64,000 bases of DNA, taken from DATFRX01 sp035630615 (GTDB taxonomy: Bacteria; Actinomycetota; Actinomycetes; Propionibacteriales; Nocardioidaceae). The stretch lies in the NCBI GenBank assembly GCA_035630615.1, contig DASQKI010000100.1, forward strand, positions 1-64,000, in the 5' to 3' direction. Position 1 is the stretch's first letter. Each line of letters begins with the position of its first letter. The notes below the pieces were generated by a model. It made no database searches, had not been told where the DNA came from, and was given only the letters and a program-made list of their open reading frames with translations. A program made the translations under genes and the position numbers. Of this stretch, positions 1 through 7,609 are shown one piece after another.

Positions 1-1224
1 CTCGCCAAGGGGCCGTGGCTCACCGCCGCCGAAGAGGCCCGCGACGGCCTCGACGAGGAGTCGCGGCAGGTCGGGTCGGTGCCACTCGTCGGGAGCACCG
101 GGTACGCCGCCGACGCGCCGCTCACGGCGTACGACCCCCACGGCCCGGATGCCGTCATCGACCAGGACGTGCTGTGGTCGTGCACCACGTGCGGTGCGTG
201 CGTCGAGCAGTGCCCGGTCGACATCGAGCACGTCGACCACATCGTCGACATGCGGCGCTACCAGGTGCTAGTCGAGTCCAGCTTCCCGACCGAGCTCAAC
301 CAGCTCTTCAAGGGTCTCGAGACCAAGGGCAACCCCTGGAACATGTCGCCCACGGCCCGAATGGACTGGGCCAAAGGCCTTCCGTTCGAGGTCAAGCAGG
401 TCGGCGCAGACGTCGACGACCTGACCGAGGTCGAGTGGCTCTTCTGGGTCGGCTGCGCGGGTGCGTACGAGGACCGGGCCAAGAAGGCGACACGGGCGAT
501 CGCCGAGCTGTTGCAGCTCGCGGGCGTCGACTTCGCGGTCCTCGGCGACGGCGAGACCTGCACGGGCGACCCGGCCCGTCGCTCCGGCAACGAGTTCGTC
601 TTCCAGATGCTCGCGCAGCAAAACGTCGAGGTGCTCAAGGAGGCCAAAGCGACCAAGGTCATCGCGAGCTGCGCCCACTGCTTCAACACGCTGAAGAACG
701 AGTACGGCCAGCTTGGCGTCGAGCTCGAGGTGATGCACCACACCCAGGTGCTCAACGCCCTCGTACGCGACGGCAAGCTGACGCCGGTCGCGCCGCCGGA
801 CGGGGGGGTCAACGGCCGCACGATTACTTACCACGATCCGTGCTACCTCGGTCGGCACAACGAGGTCTACACGCCGCCGCGCGAGCTGCTCGAGGTGCTT
901 CCGGATGCCACGTTCGCCGAGATGCCGCGCAACTCGGAGCGGTCGTTCTGCTGCGGCGCCGGGGGTGCCCGCATGTGGATGGAAGAGACCATCGGACAGC
1001 GGGTCAACGTCAACCGCACGACCGAGGCAGTGGCGACCGGCGCCGACCAGATCGCCGTCGGCTGCCCGTTCTGCAACGTCATGCTGTCCGACGGCCTCAC
1101 GGAGAAGCAGTCGCAGGGCGAGGCCCGCGAGGAGGTCGAGGTCCTCGACGTCGCGCAGATGCTGCTCGCGGCCGTCCAGCGCGGAGACGAGACACCTGCG
1201 GAGGACGCGCCGGCGTCAGAATGA
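1..1224 (+). CDS. Iron-sulfur (CCG-domain) reductase, 5'-truncated
   Basis: The frame is open from the first base, so the N-terminus lies outside the window; about 407 residues are visible. A ferredoxin-type cluster (Cys61, 64, 67, 71 of the visible part, followed by Pro) precedes two cysteine-rich domains of the HdrD/GlpC type. The first contains SCAHC; the second ends in FCCGAGG and GCPFC. This layout suits a redox subunit passing electrons between Fe-S clusters. Actinobacterial proteins of this kind (Rv0338c-like) usually carry an N-terminal membrane region, which would lie upstream here. The electron donor and acceptor cannot be told from the sequence. Confidence 0.85.
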   Translation, partial: LAKGPWLTAAEEARDGLDEESRQVGSVPLVGSTGYAADAPLTAYDPHGPDAVIDQDVLWSCTTCGACVEQCPVDIEHVDHIVDMRRYQVLVESSFPTELNQLFKGLETKGNPWNMSPTARMDWAKGLPFEVKQVGADVDDLTEVEWLFWVGCAGAYEDRAKKATRAIAELLQLAGVDFAVLGDGETCTGDPARRSGNEFVFQMLAQQNVEVLKEAKATKVIASCAHCFNTLKNEYGQLGVELEVMHHTQVLNALVRDGKLTPVAPPDGGVNGRTITYHDPCYLGRHNEVYTPPRELLEVLPDATFAEMPRNSERSFCCGAGGARMWMEETIGQRVNVNRTTEAVATGADQIAVGCPFCNVMLSDGLTEKQSQGEAREEVEVLDVAQMLLAAVQRGDETPAEDAPASE

Positions 1225-1349
1225 CCTCCACCGCATGGCTGCGTGACCAGTCACCCTTCACGAATTAGCCTCGGGGCCTACGCGGGCGTTGACGACTGCT
1301 GACCTCGGTCCGTCCGGTTTCTCATCGCCGCGGACGGAGGTGGGTCAGC

Positions 1350-2099
1350 GTGGATCGCAGCGACGACTCTGGCGGCCCGGACGCCACGGACGCCGACCGG
1401 CTCGAGCCGGCCTGGCGGTTCGGTCGAGGCAACCTCGAGTTCGATCGGCTGTCGTTCTTCACCGACGCCGTGTTCGCCATCGCGATGACCCTGCTGGTCG
1501 TCGCGATCGAACCGCCGACCCTGACCGGCGACCCCAGTTCACCGTCGGTCATGGGCGACGCGTTGCAGGAGATCTGGCCGGAGATATTCAGCTTCTTCCT
1601 CGCGTTTTTGCTGCTCGGCCGATACTGGCTCGCCCATCACGCGTTCGGCTCGACCCTCGATCATGTCGACCGGACTCTGGCCGGCCTGACCCTGTGCTAC
1701 CTGGCGTTCGTCGCGTTCCTGCCGTTTCCGACCGCCCTCGTCGGCGAGTACGACTCGAACGCGCTGTCCTCCATGCTGTTCGCCGCCTGTCTCACGATCA
1801 TCAGCGGACTCGAGACGGTGATGCTCTGGCACGCGATGCGTTCGGGGCTCACGAGGACTTCGCCGGTTCCCCGACCGGCGTACCGCTATGCCCTCCTCCA
1901 GTCCACACTGCCCACGCTGCTCCTCGCGGCGTCGATCCCGATCGCCTTCGCGAGCACGGTCGCGGCCACCGTCATGTGGATTCTCGCGATTCCGCTGGGA
2001 CGGGTGGTCGAGCGGCTCTTTCCCGACGGCGCCCGCGCGTATGCCCGGGCTTTCCGGCCCGATCGCGCCACGGCCCCAGGCGACGCAGACCCCTCCTGA
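1350..2099 (+). CDS. TMEM175/DUF1211-family potassium channel-like membrane protein
   Basis: 249 residues, starting at GTG with GGAGG nine bases upstream. The first membrane helix contains FFTDAVFAIAMTLLVV, close to the family's FSD signature with Thr in place of Ser. About six hydrophobic helices follow, as in bacterial TMEM175 proteins, which form leak-type K+ channels as oligomers. LLLGRYWLAHHAFGS matches the next conserved stretch. The gene stands alone between the Fe-S reductase and the P1 operator region. The ion and physiological role are inferred from the family. Confidence 0.8.
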   Translation: MDRSDDSGGPDATDADRLEPAWRFGRGNLEFDRLSFFTDAVFAIAMTLLVVAIEPPTLTGDPSSPSVMGDALQEIWPEIFSFFLAFLLLGRYWLAHHAFGSTLDHVDRTLAGLTLCYLAFVAFLPFPTALVGEYDSNALSSMLFAACLTIISGLETVMLWHAMRSGLTRTSPVPRPAYRYALLQSTLPTLLLAASIPIAFASTVAATVMWILAIPLGRVVERLFPDGARAYARAFRPDRATAPGDADPS

Positions 2100-2171
2100 G
2101 CCGATCGCAGCATCCGGCCGCCACCAGCGCGCACGCCTCCGAACGCCGTCCTCGAGGCGACTGATGCCATC

Positions 2172-2236
2172 TGATGTCGCGTGACGCTTGACATGACGTC
2201 GCGATGACGTCATAGTGGTGTCACTACATCACCACT
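2172..2236 (+). promoter_or_regulatory. Operator cluster in front of microprotein P1
   Basis: This short region holds TGATGTCG (2172), TGACGTC (2194), TGACGTCA (2205-2212) and TGGTGTCA (2216-2223). It also has the inverted pair AGTGGTG (2214-2220) / CACCACT (2230-2236). The same TGRYGTCA-type boxes occur before the RHH gene at 3909-3969. A common DNA-binding protein, probably that RHH protein, is the likely ligand (inference). Confidence 0.55.
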
Positions 2237-2254
2237 ACGACGCCGGAGGACATC

Positions 2255-2407
2255 ATGAACGGCACCACCTTCACCGACATCGAGCGCCTCGCCCGCCTGC
2301 AGATCCACGACCGCACCTCGGACGCCGCGCGCCACCACAGTCGGCGCAGCCTGCGTCGGCTCGCAGCCCAGCGGCGCCGTCGCCTCGCCGACGCCCTCGC
2401 CCGCTAG
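2255..2407 (+). CDS. Microprotein P1, first of three paralogous small basic proteins
   Basis: 50 residues, with GGAGGA and a spacer identical to that of P2 (GGAGGACATCATGA). The N-terminus MNGTTFTDIERLAR is shared with P2 (5518) and P3 (6207), as is a C-terminal RRLA..AL segment. The chain is very Arg-rich, with no cysteine and no membrane segment. It lies 23 bases upstream of a serine hydrolase and is probably co-transcribed with it. Three conserved paralogues with matching start regions argue that it is a real gene. I recognise no known family; a nucleic-acid- or protein-binding adaptor is possible. Confidence 0.65.
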   Translation: MNGTTFTDIERLARLQIHDRTSDAARHHSRRSLRRLAAQRRRRLADALAR

Positions 2408-2430
2408 ACACGACCACCCGGATCGCGACG

Positions 2431-3798
2431 ATGAATCACCGACGAGGCGGCACGGTCACCGACGCACTGCGCAGCTTCCACCTCGACGACCGGCCGCGGT
2501 CCGCCGAGCCGGCTGGGCTCGCGAGCTACCTGCGCTGGTGGAGCACACCAGGGGTCAGCATCGCGATCATCGACGACGGATCGCCTGCCACGACCTGGTG
2601 CGCCGGTGTCCGCGACTCCAACACCGAGCAGCCGGTCGACCCGTCGACGCTGTTTCAGGCCGGCTCGATCAGCAAGTCGGTCGCCGCCGCCTGTGCGCTC
2701 CGTCTCGTCGCCGAAAGCGTCATCGGACTCGACGACGACATCCACGACCGGCTCCGCTCGTGGCGGCTCCCCCACAACGACGGCTGGCTGCCCCACATCA
2801 CACTGCGCCAGCTGCTGTCACACACCGCCGGCCTGACCGTGCACGGCTTCCCCGGCTATCCCGCCGGCCAGCGCGTCCCGACGCTGCCCGAGGTCTTGGA
2901 CGGCGTCGGCAACACGCCCCCGGTCTTCGTCACCACGATGCCCGGCCTCCAGTTCAGCTACTCCGGCGGCGGCTACTGCGTCATGCAGCAACTGCTGGTC
3001 GACATGACGGAGATGCCATTCGCCGAGTTGGCGTACGAGCTCGTCCTCGACCCGGCCGGCATGACCGACAGCACGTACGAGCAGCCGCTCCCGCGGGACC
3101 GTGACGACGCCGCGGCGTCAGGGCATCGGTTCGGCGGCCGGCCCGTCTCAGGTCGTTGGCACACGTACCCCGAGCAGGCCGCAGCCGGCCTCTGGACCAC
3201 GCCGAGCGACCTCGCCACGTTCTTCGTCGCGATCCGCCACAGCCGCGCCGGCCGGCCCGACGCCCTGCTGCCGCAGGAGCTCGCCGAGCAGATGGCCACC
3301 CCGTATGCGTCCAACGTGCCCTACGGCCTGGGCCTGCAGCTCGGACCCGACGACAAGCCGCCCTCGATCGGGCACAGCGGCAGCGACGAGGGATTTCGCG
3401 CCGACGCGGTGCTCCACGACACCGGTCAGGGAGCCGTGATCATGACCAACTCCGACGTCGGCGGCGAGCTCATCACCGAGGTGATCCGGCCGGCCTTGGT
3501 CGACCATCTCGGGTGGCCGACGCCGGCGACCGATGCCTCCAGGTCATCGACGGCCGGCAGCCACGTGCTCGCCGGCCGCTATCGCGCCGAGCAGGGCACG
3601 ATCGAGCTCAGCGCCTGTGGCGACGATCTCGAGCTGCGTGCCCTCGGCCAGCCGCCGGTCCGGTTGGTGCGCGATGGCGACAGGCGTTGGCGTTGCGTCA
3701 CGCTACGGCTCGATGCGACCTTTCCCGATCTGCGCACAGTCGTCCTCCATCAGCACGCTCAATACGTCGACGACGTCACCGCCACCCGCGTCGACTGA
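2431..3798 (+). CDS. Serine hydrolase of the beta-lactamase/CubicO family
   Basis: 455 residues. The catalytic set is in the usual order: S-I-S-K at 79-82 (nucleophile Ser79, Lys82), Y177-S-G and H315-S-G. The last ~100 residues look like the small C-terminal beta domain often added to such enzymes. No signal peptide is visible, so it is probably cytoplasmic. The ATG at 2431 is chosen because it follows P1 by 23 bases and upstream in-frame codons overlap P1. Substrate unknown; esterase, D-aminopeptidase or amidase activities all occur in this family. Confidence 0.85.
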   Translation: MNHRRGGTVTDALRSFHLDDRPRSAEPAGLASYLRWWSTPGVSIAIIDDGSPATTWCAGVRDSNTEQPVDPSTLFQAGSISKSVAAACALRLVAESVIGLDDDIHDRLRSWRLPHNDGWLPHITLRQLLSHTAGLTVHGFPGYPAGQRVPTLPEVLDGVGNTPPVFVTTMPGLQFSYSGGGYCVMQQLLVDMTEMPFAELAYELVLDPAGMTDSTYEQPLPRDRDDAAASGHRFGGRPVSGRWHTYPEQAAAGLWTTPSDLATFFVAIRHSRAGRPDALLPQELAEQMATPYASNVPYGLGLQLGPDDKPPSIGHSGSDEGFRADAVLHDTGQGAVIMTNSDVGGELITEVIRPALVDHLGWPTPATDASRSSTAGSHVLAGRYRAEQGTIELSACGDDLELRALGQPPVRLVRDGDRRWRCVTLRLDATFPDLRTVVLHQHAQYVDDVTATRVD

Positions 3799-3817
3799 CG
3801 CCTCGTCCCACTGACGG

Positions 3818-3863
3818 TAGGCGAAATCCCGCGACATGCAGGCGATGTCGCGGGATTAGCCTA
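3818..3863 (+). terminator. Hairpin terminator after the serine hydrolase
   Basis: Arms AATCCCGCGACAT (3825-3837) and ATGTCGCGGGATT (3845-3857) pair perfectly around a 7-base loop. The outer TAGGC/GCCTA extends the stem with a small bulge. It lies 20 bases past the stop codon. There is no strong T-run. Confidence 0.6.
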
Positions 3864-3908
3864 TTCCCAGCGAGATCCGCGGGGGGATCGCCACGTGACG
3901 AGCGCGCC

Positions 3909-3969
3909 TGACACCACATGACATCACTTCGACTTGACGTGGTGTCACGATGATGTCATGATGGCGTCA
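3909..3969 (+). promoter_or_regulatory. Operator cluster in front of the RHH regulator
   Basis: Nested inverted boxes are present: TGACACCAC (3909-3917) pairs with GTGGTGTCA (3939-3947), and TGACATCA (3919-3926) pairs with TGATGTCA (3951-3958). A last TGGCGTCA (3962-3969) runs into the start codon. The closeness to the start suggests autorepression. The boxes match those before P1 (2172-2236). Confidence 0.6.
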
Positions 3970-4520
3970 TGGACATCACCACCTACGTCGAGACCCTGCG
4001 GGCCGACCTGCTGCGAGCGGCCGACGCGCTCGGTCCGGAGAGCCGCGCCGCCGCCGAGCGCCTCGAGATCGCACTCGAGCCGTCGACCCGGATGGCACTG
4101 ATGGAGGCGCTGTCCGACGCGGCCGCAGAGATCACCCAAGACCTGCCGCACGCGGCGGTCGAGGTCCGACTCAAGGGCCGCGAGCCGCAGTTCGTCGTCA
4201 CCGCCACCGAGCCCGAGCCTGAGATGCCTCAAGCGGAGACTACAGAATCCGAAAGCGTTGAAGATGCTGACGACGGCGCGGTCGCCCGCATCACCGTCCG
4301 GATCCCCGAGGGTCTCAAGGCCCGCGCGGAGCAGGCCGCGGGCGACCTCGGCCAGTCGCTCAACTCGTGGATCGTTCACGCGATCCGCCGCGCCACTCGA
4401 TCCGGCTCGATCAACGTCGACGTCGACCTCGGCGCGATCCCGTTTCCACCCCCGCCGCCACCGCCTCCGGGCCAGCCGTGGGGCGGCCGCGGCCGCCGCA
4501 TGAAGGGCTGGGCCCGCTAG
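3969..4520 (+). CDS. HicB-like ribbon-helix-helix regulator
   Basis: 183 residues in three parts. Residues 1-77 form a helical domain. Residues 78-106 are an acidic linker. Residues 107-143 are a ribbon-helix-helix DNA-binding segment (ITVRIPEGLKARAEQAA, then a Ser-Leu-Asn-Ser-Trp helix). A run of eight prolines (160-167) and a basic Gly/Arg tail finish the protein. RHH proteins bind short inverted repeats as dimers, and the gene starts inside such repeats. It is followed after 78 bases by a DUF4097 gene, a pairing common in actinobacteria. No HicA-like toxin is visible, so antitoxin annotation is unsupported. Confidence 0.75.
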   Translation: MDITTYVETLRADLLRAADALGPESRAAAERLEIALEPSTRMALMEALSDAAAEITQDLPHAAVEVRLKGREPQFVVTATEPEPEMPQAETTESESVEDADDGAVARITVRIPEGLKARAEQAAGDLGQSLNSWIVHAIRRATRSGSINVDVDLGAIPFPPPPPPPPGQPWGGRGRRMKGWAR

Positions 4521-4598
4521 AGCATCCCGCTCCAACCGATCACACCGCACGGCACAGGGCCGCTGCGGCAGCCGACGACACCCGAAAGCAGGCTTTCC

Positions 4599-5444
4599 AT
4601 GTACGAGTTTTCGACTTCCGAGCCGGTCCGGCTGCGCATCGAGTTCGGCTCTGGCGAGATCAAAATCGATGCGACCGACACGACGACATCTACCGTCGAG
4701 ATCGAGCCGTACCGCGACGACGACGCCTCACGAGAGGCGGTGGACCGCACCACTGTCGAGCAGCGCGGCGACGAGATCCTGATCGAGACACCGCGCAAGA
4801 CCGGCGGATCGATCTTTCGCCGGAGCGCCAAGATTCGGGCCCGGATCACGGTACCGACGGGTTCGGACATCGAGGCCAAGATCGATTCGGCCGACCTGAC
4901 CGCACGCGGCCAGTACGGCAGCGTGCAGGTCAAGACCGGCTCCGGCGACGTCCGGCTCGAAACGGTCGACGACGAGATCTCCGTGGCGTCCGGCTCCGGC
5001 GACGTCGACGTCCGGCTCGGCGGCGAGCGTACCCGGATCCAGGCCGGCTCCGGCGATCTGTCGATCCGAGGGTCGCGTGGCCAGGTCAACCTGACGACGG
5101 GTTCGGGTGACATCCGGATCGACGAGGCCGGTGACGCCGTCCAGGCCACGTCCGGCTCAGGCGACGTTCTCATCCGCACGGCAGAGGGCGACGTGACCGT
5201 CAGCACGGCCTCGGGCGACCAGCGGATCCGCCAGGTCAGTCGTGGTCGGGTCCGCTGCAACGCCGCCTCCGGCGACATCTTGATCGGGATCGCGGAAGGC
5301 ACCGCAGCCTGGCTCGAGGTCAACTCGATCAGCGGTTCGGTCCAGTCCCAGCTCGATGGCTCGGAGCCACCTGGTGAGGACGAGGAAAGCGTTCAGGTCA
5401 AGGCCAACACGGTCAGCGGCGACATCGTGCTGGCGCGCGCCTGA
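4599..5444 (+). CDS. DUF4097-family beta-strand repeat protein
   Basis: 281 residues built from short repeated units of the form (S/T)GSGD(V/L)...(T/A), for example TGSGDVRLETVDD and SGSGDVDVRLGG, from about residue 100 onward. This is typical of DUF4097 beta-solenoid proteins. No signal peptide or anchor is seen, so it may act inside the cell. It probably shares a transcript with the RHH regulator and with P2, which starts 73 bases downstream. Molecular role unknown. Confidence 0.8.
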   Translation: MYEFSTSEPVRLRIEFGSGEIKIDATDTTTSTVEIEPYRDDDASREAVDRTTVEQRGDEILIETPRKTGGSIFRRSAKIRARITVPTGSDIEAKIDSADLTARGQYGSVQVKTGSGDVRLETVDDEISVASGSGDVDVRLGGERTRIQAGSGDLSIRGSRGQVNLTTGSGDIRIDEAGDAVQATSGSGDVLIRTAEGDVTVSTASGDQRIRQVSRGRVRCNAASGDILIGIAEGTAAWLEVNSISGSVQSQLDGSEPPGEDEESVQVKANTVSGDIVLARA

Positions 5445-5517
5445 CCTCGGCAATTTCGGTCAAGAAACTGTCAGTGCCACCGACGAGAATCAGGGTTGAT
5501 AGCAGACGGAGGACATC

Positions 5518-5700
5518 ATGAGAGGCACCGCCTACACCGACATCGAGCGGCTGGCGCGACAACGCATTGATGAGCGCGTTTCCTGCTCGCATCGGCCGCT
5601 CCCGACCAACGAGCGGCGGCTCCCGCGTCGTCAGCGGGCTCGGATCGGCACGGCACAAACCCTGCGCAGGCTGGCCAACGCCCTCGACGCCGACCACTAA
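5518..5700 (+). CDS. Microprotein P2, paralogue of P1 and P3
   Basis: 60 residues, preceded by GGAGGACATC exactly as P1 is. It is identical to P3 at about 38 of 60 positions, including MRGT, TDxERLARQ, IDERV and GTAQxLRRLA. It is strongly basic, with one cysteine at residue 23 that P3 also has. It is the last gene of the RHH-DUF4097 unit and is followed by a strong hairpin. Function unknown. Confidence 0.65.
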   Translation: MRGTAYTDIERLARQRIDERVSCSHRPLPTNERRLPRRQRARIGTAQTLRRLANALDADH

Positions 5701-5706
5701 CACCGC

Positions 5707-5742
5707 GTGCCGCGATACCACGTTGACGTGGTATCGCGGCAC
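5707..5742 (+). terminator. 16-bp perfect hairpin after P2
   Basis: Arms GTGCCGCGATACCACG (5707-5722) and CGTGGTATCGCGGCAC (5727-5742) flank a TTGA loop. It sits seven bases past the P2 stop. The T-run is weak, as is usual in high-GC actinobacteria. Confidence 0.75.
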
Positions 5743-5743
5743 C

Positions 5744-5863
5744 TTGCATGGCGCCGGGTGACGCATGAGCGGTCGCCGGCCCGGCCGCCGCGGGTCCGGC
5801 GATGCCAAGCGTGGTGGCGGCCAGACCGCCGCGCAGCAGGTTCCTTCTCGCGATCGGACCCAT
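5744..5863 (-). pseudogene. Orphan twin-arginine signal peptide (gene remnant)
   Basis: From the ATG at 5863 the minus strand encodes MGPIARRNLLRGGLAATTLG followed by an Ala/Gly-rich stretch ending ATAHA. This is a complete Tat signal with n-, h- and c-regions. The frame then runs into the antisense of the P2 hairpin and of P2 itself, so no mature protein follows. It looks like the left-over 5' end of an exported protein whose body was lost, perhaps when the P2 unit arrived. Confidence 0.4.
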
Positions 5864-5967
5864 GGTGCCCCCGAGGCATCACAGAGGCGGTAGGGGCGAG
5901 CACGCGATTGCCGTTGTCCTGCCGCGAAGCACGCAGGCTAGAGACCTCAGGAAAGACGGGACAGGTC

Positions 5968-5996
5968 TTGACGTGGAAGAACACGCGTCGTATCTT
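5968..5996 (+). promoter_or_regulatory. Sigma-70-type promoter upstream of P3
   Basis: TTGACG (5968-5973) and TATCTT (5991-5996) are separated by 17 bases. Transcription would start near 6002-6004. No other good promoter is seen before P3, about 200 bases downstream. The 5701-6206 gap otherwise holds only the P2 hairpin, the Tat remnant and the small ORF at 6004. Confidence 0.5.
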
Positions 5997-6003
5997 TGAC
6001 CGG

Positions 6004-6147
6004 ATGCGCACATATAGGCGCACACACCTATCCATTAAGGAGACTAGCATCGAAAGGACCACGAACGCAAGTCCTCGCCTTCCACGGAAACCGCCCAGGT
6101 CAAGCCTCAACACCAGCCGCCACGACTGCAGGCTCTCCCACGCCTGA
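6004..6147 (+). CDS. Possible leaderless Arg-rich small ORF ahead of P3
   Basis: An ATG lies exactly where the promoter at 5968-5996 would start transcription, so translation could be leaderless. The 47-residue product starts MRTYRRTHLSIKETS and is basic. A small inverted repeat (ATAGG 6014-6018, CCTAT 6027-6031) lies inside it, and AAGGAG at 6036-6041 has no suitable start after it. Codon use is less GC-rich than the neighbours. It could be a leader peptide or chance. Confidence 0.25.
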   Translation: MRTYRRTHLSIKETSIERTTNASPRLPRKPPRSSLNTSRHDCRLSHA

Positions 6148-6206
6148 GCATCAACGACTGTCCGCGTCGACTAGCACAAATCAGCGAACACCACGAAGGG
6201 GAATCC

Positions 6207-6389
6207 TTGCGAGGCACCAGCTTCACCGACGTCGAACGACTGGCCCGACAGCAGATCGACGAGCGCGTCGCCTGCACCCGTCAGATGCCGCCGAGCAACG
6301 ACCGAAGCCTGTCGAGGCGCAACCGGGTCCGCACCGGTACGGCCCAGAGGCTACGCCGCCTGGCCGACGCTCTTGACATGACGAACTGA
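6207..6389 (+). CDS. Microprotein P3, paralogue of P1 and P2
   Basis: 60 residues with a TTG start chosen because it aligns with P1 and P2 and has AAGGGG six bases upstream. The signature is MRGTSFTDVERLARQQIDER, then GTAQRLRRLADALD near the C-terminus. It stands alone with its own promoter and is closed by a 16-bp hairpin. Function unknown; paralogy to P2 is clear over the whole length. Confidence 0.6.
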   Translation: MRGTSFTDVERLARQQIDERVACTRQMPPSNDRSLSRRNRVRTGTAQRLRRLADALDMTN

Positions 6390-6400
6390 CCCACGCCGCC

Positions 6401-6419
6401 TTCGCACCGAGATTGCACC
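6401..6419 (+). repeat. Half-copy of the CCGAGATTG palindromic element
   Basis: TTCGCACCGAGATTGCACC resembles the left arm of the elements at 26105 and 29562 (CGCGCCGAGATTGCGCGTC). No partner arm follows. Confidence 0.35.
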
Positions 6420-6422
6420 AAG

Positions 6423-6466
6423 GTACGGCCCTCATCGCACCCCATCGGGAGCGATGAGGGCCGTAC
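6423..6466. terminator. Bidirectional hairpin between P3 and dcd
   Basis: GTACGGCCCTCATCGC (6423-6438) and GCGATGAGGGCCGTAC (6451-6466) are perfect 16-bp arms around 12 bases. It lies between two convergent genes and can serve both. Confidence 0.75.
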
Positions 6467-6496
6467 TCACGCAGTCACGCGAATGCGGTGGCGACG

Positions 6497-7072
6497 TCAG
6501 AGCGTCGTGCGGTGGAAGTTGGCGAACGAGCGGCTCGGCGTCGGCCCGCGCTGATCCTGGTAGCGCGACCCGTACACCTTCGACCCGTACGGATGCTCCG
6601 CGGGCGAGCTGAGTCGGAAGAAGCACAACTGCCCGATCTTCATGCCCGGCCACAGTTTGATCGGCAGCGTCGCGACGTTGGACAGCTCCAGCGTGACGTG
6701 CCCCGAGAATCCGGCGTCGACGAAGCCGGCCGTCGAGTGGGTCAGCAACCCGAGTCGGCCGAGCGACGACTTGCCCTCGAGGCGAGCCGCGACGTCGTCG
6801 GGCAGCGTGACGACCTCGTAGGACGACGCGAGCACAAACTCCCCCGGATGCAGGATGAACGGCTCCGAGGCATCGGGCTCGACGAGTCGCGTCAGCTCCG
6901 GCTGCTCTACCGCCGGGTCGATGTGCGGGTAGCGATGGTTTTCGAAGACGCGGAAAAACCGATCGAGCCGGATGTCGACCGACGACGGCTGAACCATCGC
7001 CCCATCGAACGGGTCGAGCACCACACGACCCTTGTCGATCTCGGCCCGGATATCGCGATCGGACAGCAGCAT
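6497..7072 (-). CDS. dcd: dCTP deaminase, probably dUMP-forming
   Basis: 191 residues, full length. It converts dCTP towards dUMP for thymidylate synthesis in the cytosol. The core motif EGKSSLGRLGLL (99-110), THSTAGF (111-117) and GHVTLEL with catalytic Glu129 are present. The C-terminal GSRYQDQRGPTPSR (168-181) closes the active site of the trimer. The sequence is very close to what I recall of the mycobacterial bifunctional enzyme, which deaminates dCTP and hydrolyses dUTP; that bifunctionality is inferred. The gene is divergent from the SLOG gene at 7117. Confidence 0.95.
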   Translation of the reverse strand: MLLSDRDIRAEIDKGRVVLDPFDGAMVQPSSVDIRLDRFFRVFENHRYPHIDPAVEQPELTRLVEPDASEPFILHPGEFVLASSYEVVTLPDDVAARLEGKSSLGRLGLLTHSTAGFVDAGFSGHVTLELSNVATLPIKLWPGMKIGQLCFFRLSSPAEHPYGSKVYGSRYQDQRGPTPSRSFANFHRTTL

Positions 7073-7116
7073 GGACCAAACTTAGTCGGCCCGCGCCGGC
7101 GCACTAGCCTCGGATC

Positions 7117-7593
7117 ATGCATCCGCCGTACGTCGCGGTCATCGGTCCGGGCGCGGGAGCGACCGAGCAGGACTGCGACCACGCCCGACGCGCCGGCGAG
7201 TGGCTGGCCCGCCAGGGGATCATCGTGCTCAGCGGCGGACTCGGCGGCGTCATGGGCGCGACCGCGGAGGGAGTACGCGACGGCGGCGGCACCTGTGTCG
7301 GCCTGCTCCCAGGCTCGTCCCGCGCCGAGGCGCATCCAGCGCAGACGGTTGCGATCCCGACCGGCCTCGGCGAGCTGCGCAACGGACTGCTCGTGCGCGC
7401 CGCCGACGCGGTCCTCGCGATCAACACCAGCTGGGGCACGATGAGCGAGGTCGCGCTGGCCGTCCGGACCGAGGTGCCCGTGGTGATGCTCGGCGGCTGG
7501 CCGATGCCGGCGTCGGGCGTCGTCGTCACCGACTCCCTCGACGAGGCGCTCGATCGGGTCGCCGCCTACGCCCGCGACCGCGCCACCCCCTGA
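7117..7593 (+). CDS. TIGR00725-type SLOG/LOG-family protein
   Basis: 158 residues with a Rossmann-like fold. IGPGAGAT near the N-terminus and GGLGGVMGAT (about 44-53) mark the nucleotide-binding loop of SLOG proteins. LRNGLLVRAADAV and GTMSEVALA follow as in the TIGR00725 subgroup. LOG relatives cleave nucleoside 5'-monophosphates, but the exact PGGxGTxxE signature of true LOG enzymes is not seen, so the activity is uncertain. A single gene, divergent from dcd. Confidence 0.75.
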   Translation: MHPPYVAVIGPGAGATEQDCDHARRAGEWLARQGIIVLSGGLGGVMGATAEGVRDGGGTCVGLLPGSSRAEAHPAQTVAIPTGLGELRNGLLVRAADAVLAINTSWGTMSEVALAVRTEVPVVMLGGWPMPASGVVVTDSLDEALDRVAAYARDRATP

Positions 7594-7609
7594 CCCGCAA
7601 CACCCTCCC

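Noticed and set aside
15..1268. A 417-codon plus-strand frame overlapping the Fe-S reductase
   Set aside because: Arg/Gly-rich composition with no motif; the reductase frame carries all the cysteine motifs.
3969..4520. HicAB toxin-antitoxin pair
   Set aside because: The RHH protein is HicB-like, but no HicA-like small toxin is adjacent on either strand.
5516..5863. A 115-residue Tat-exported protein on the minus strand
   Set aside because: Beyond the signal the frame is antisense to the P2 hairpin and P2, which have independent support; only the signal part was kept, as a remnant.
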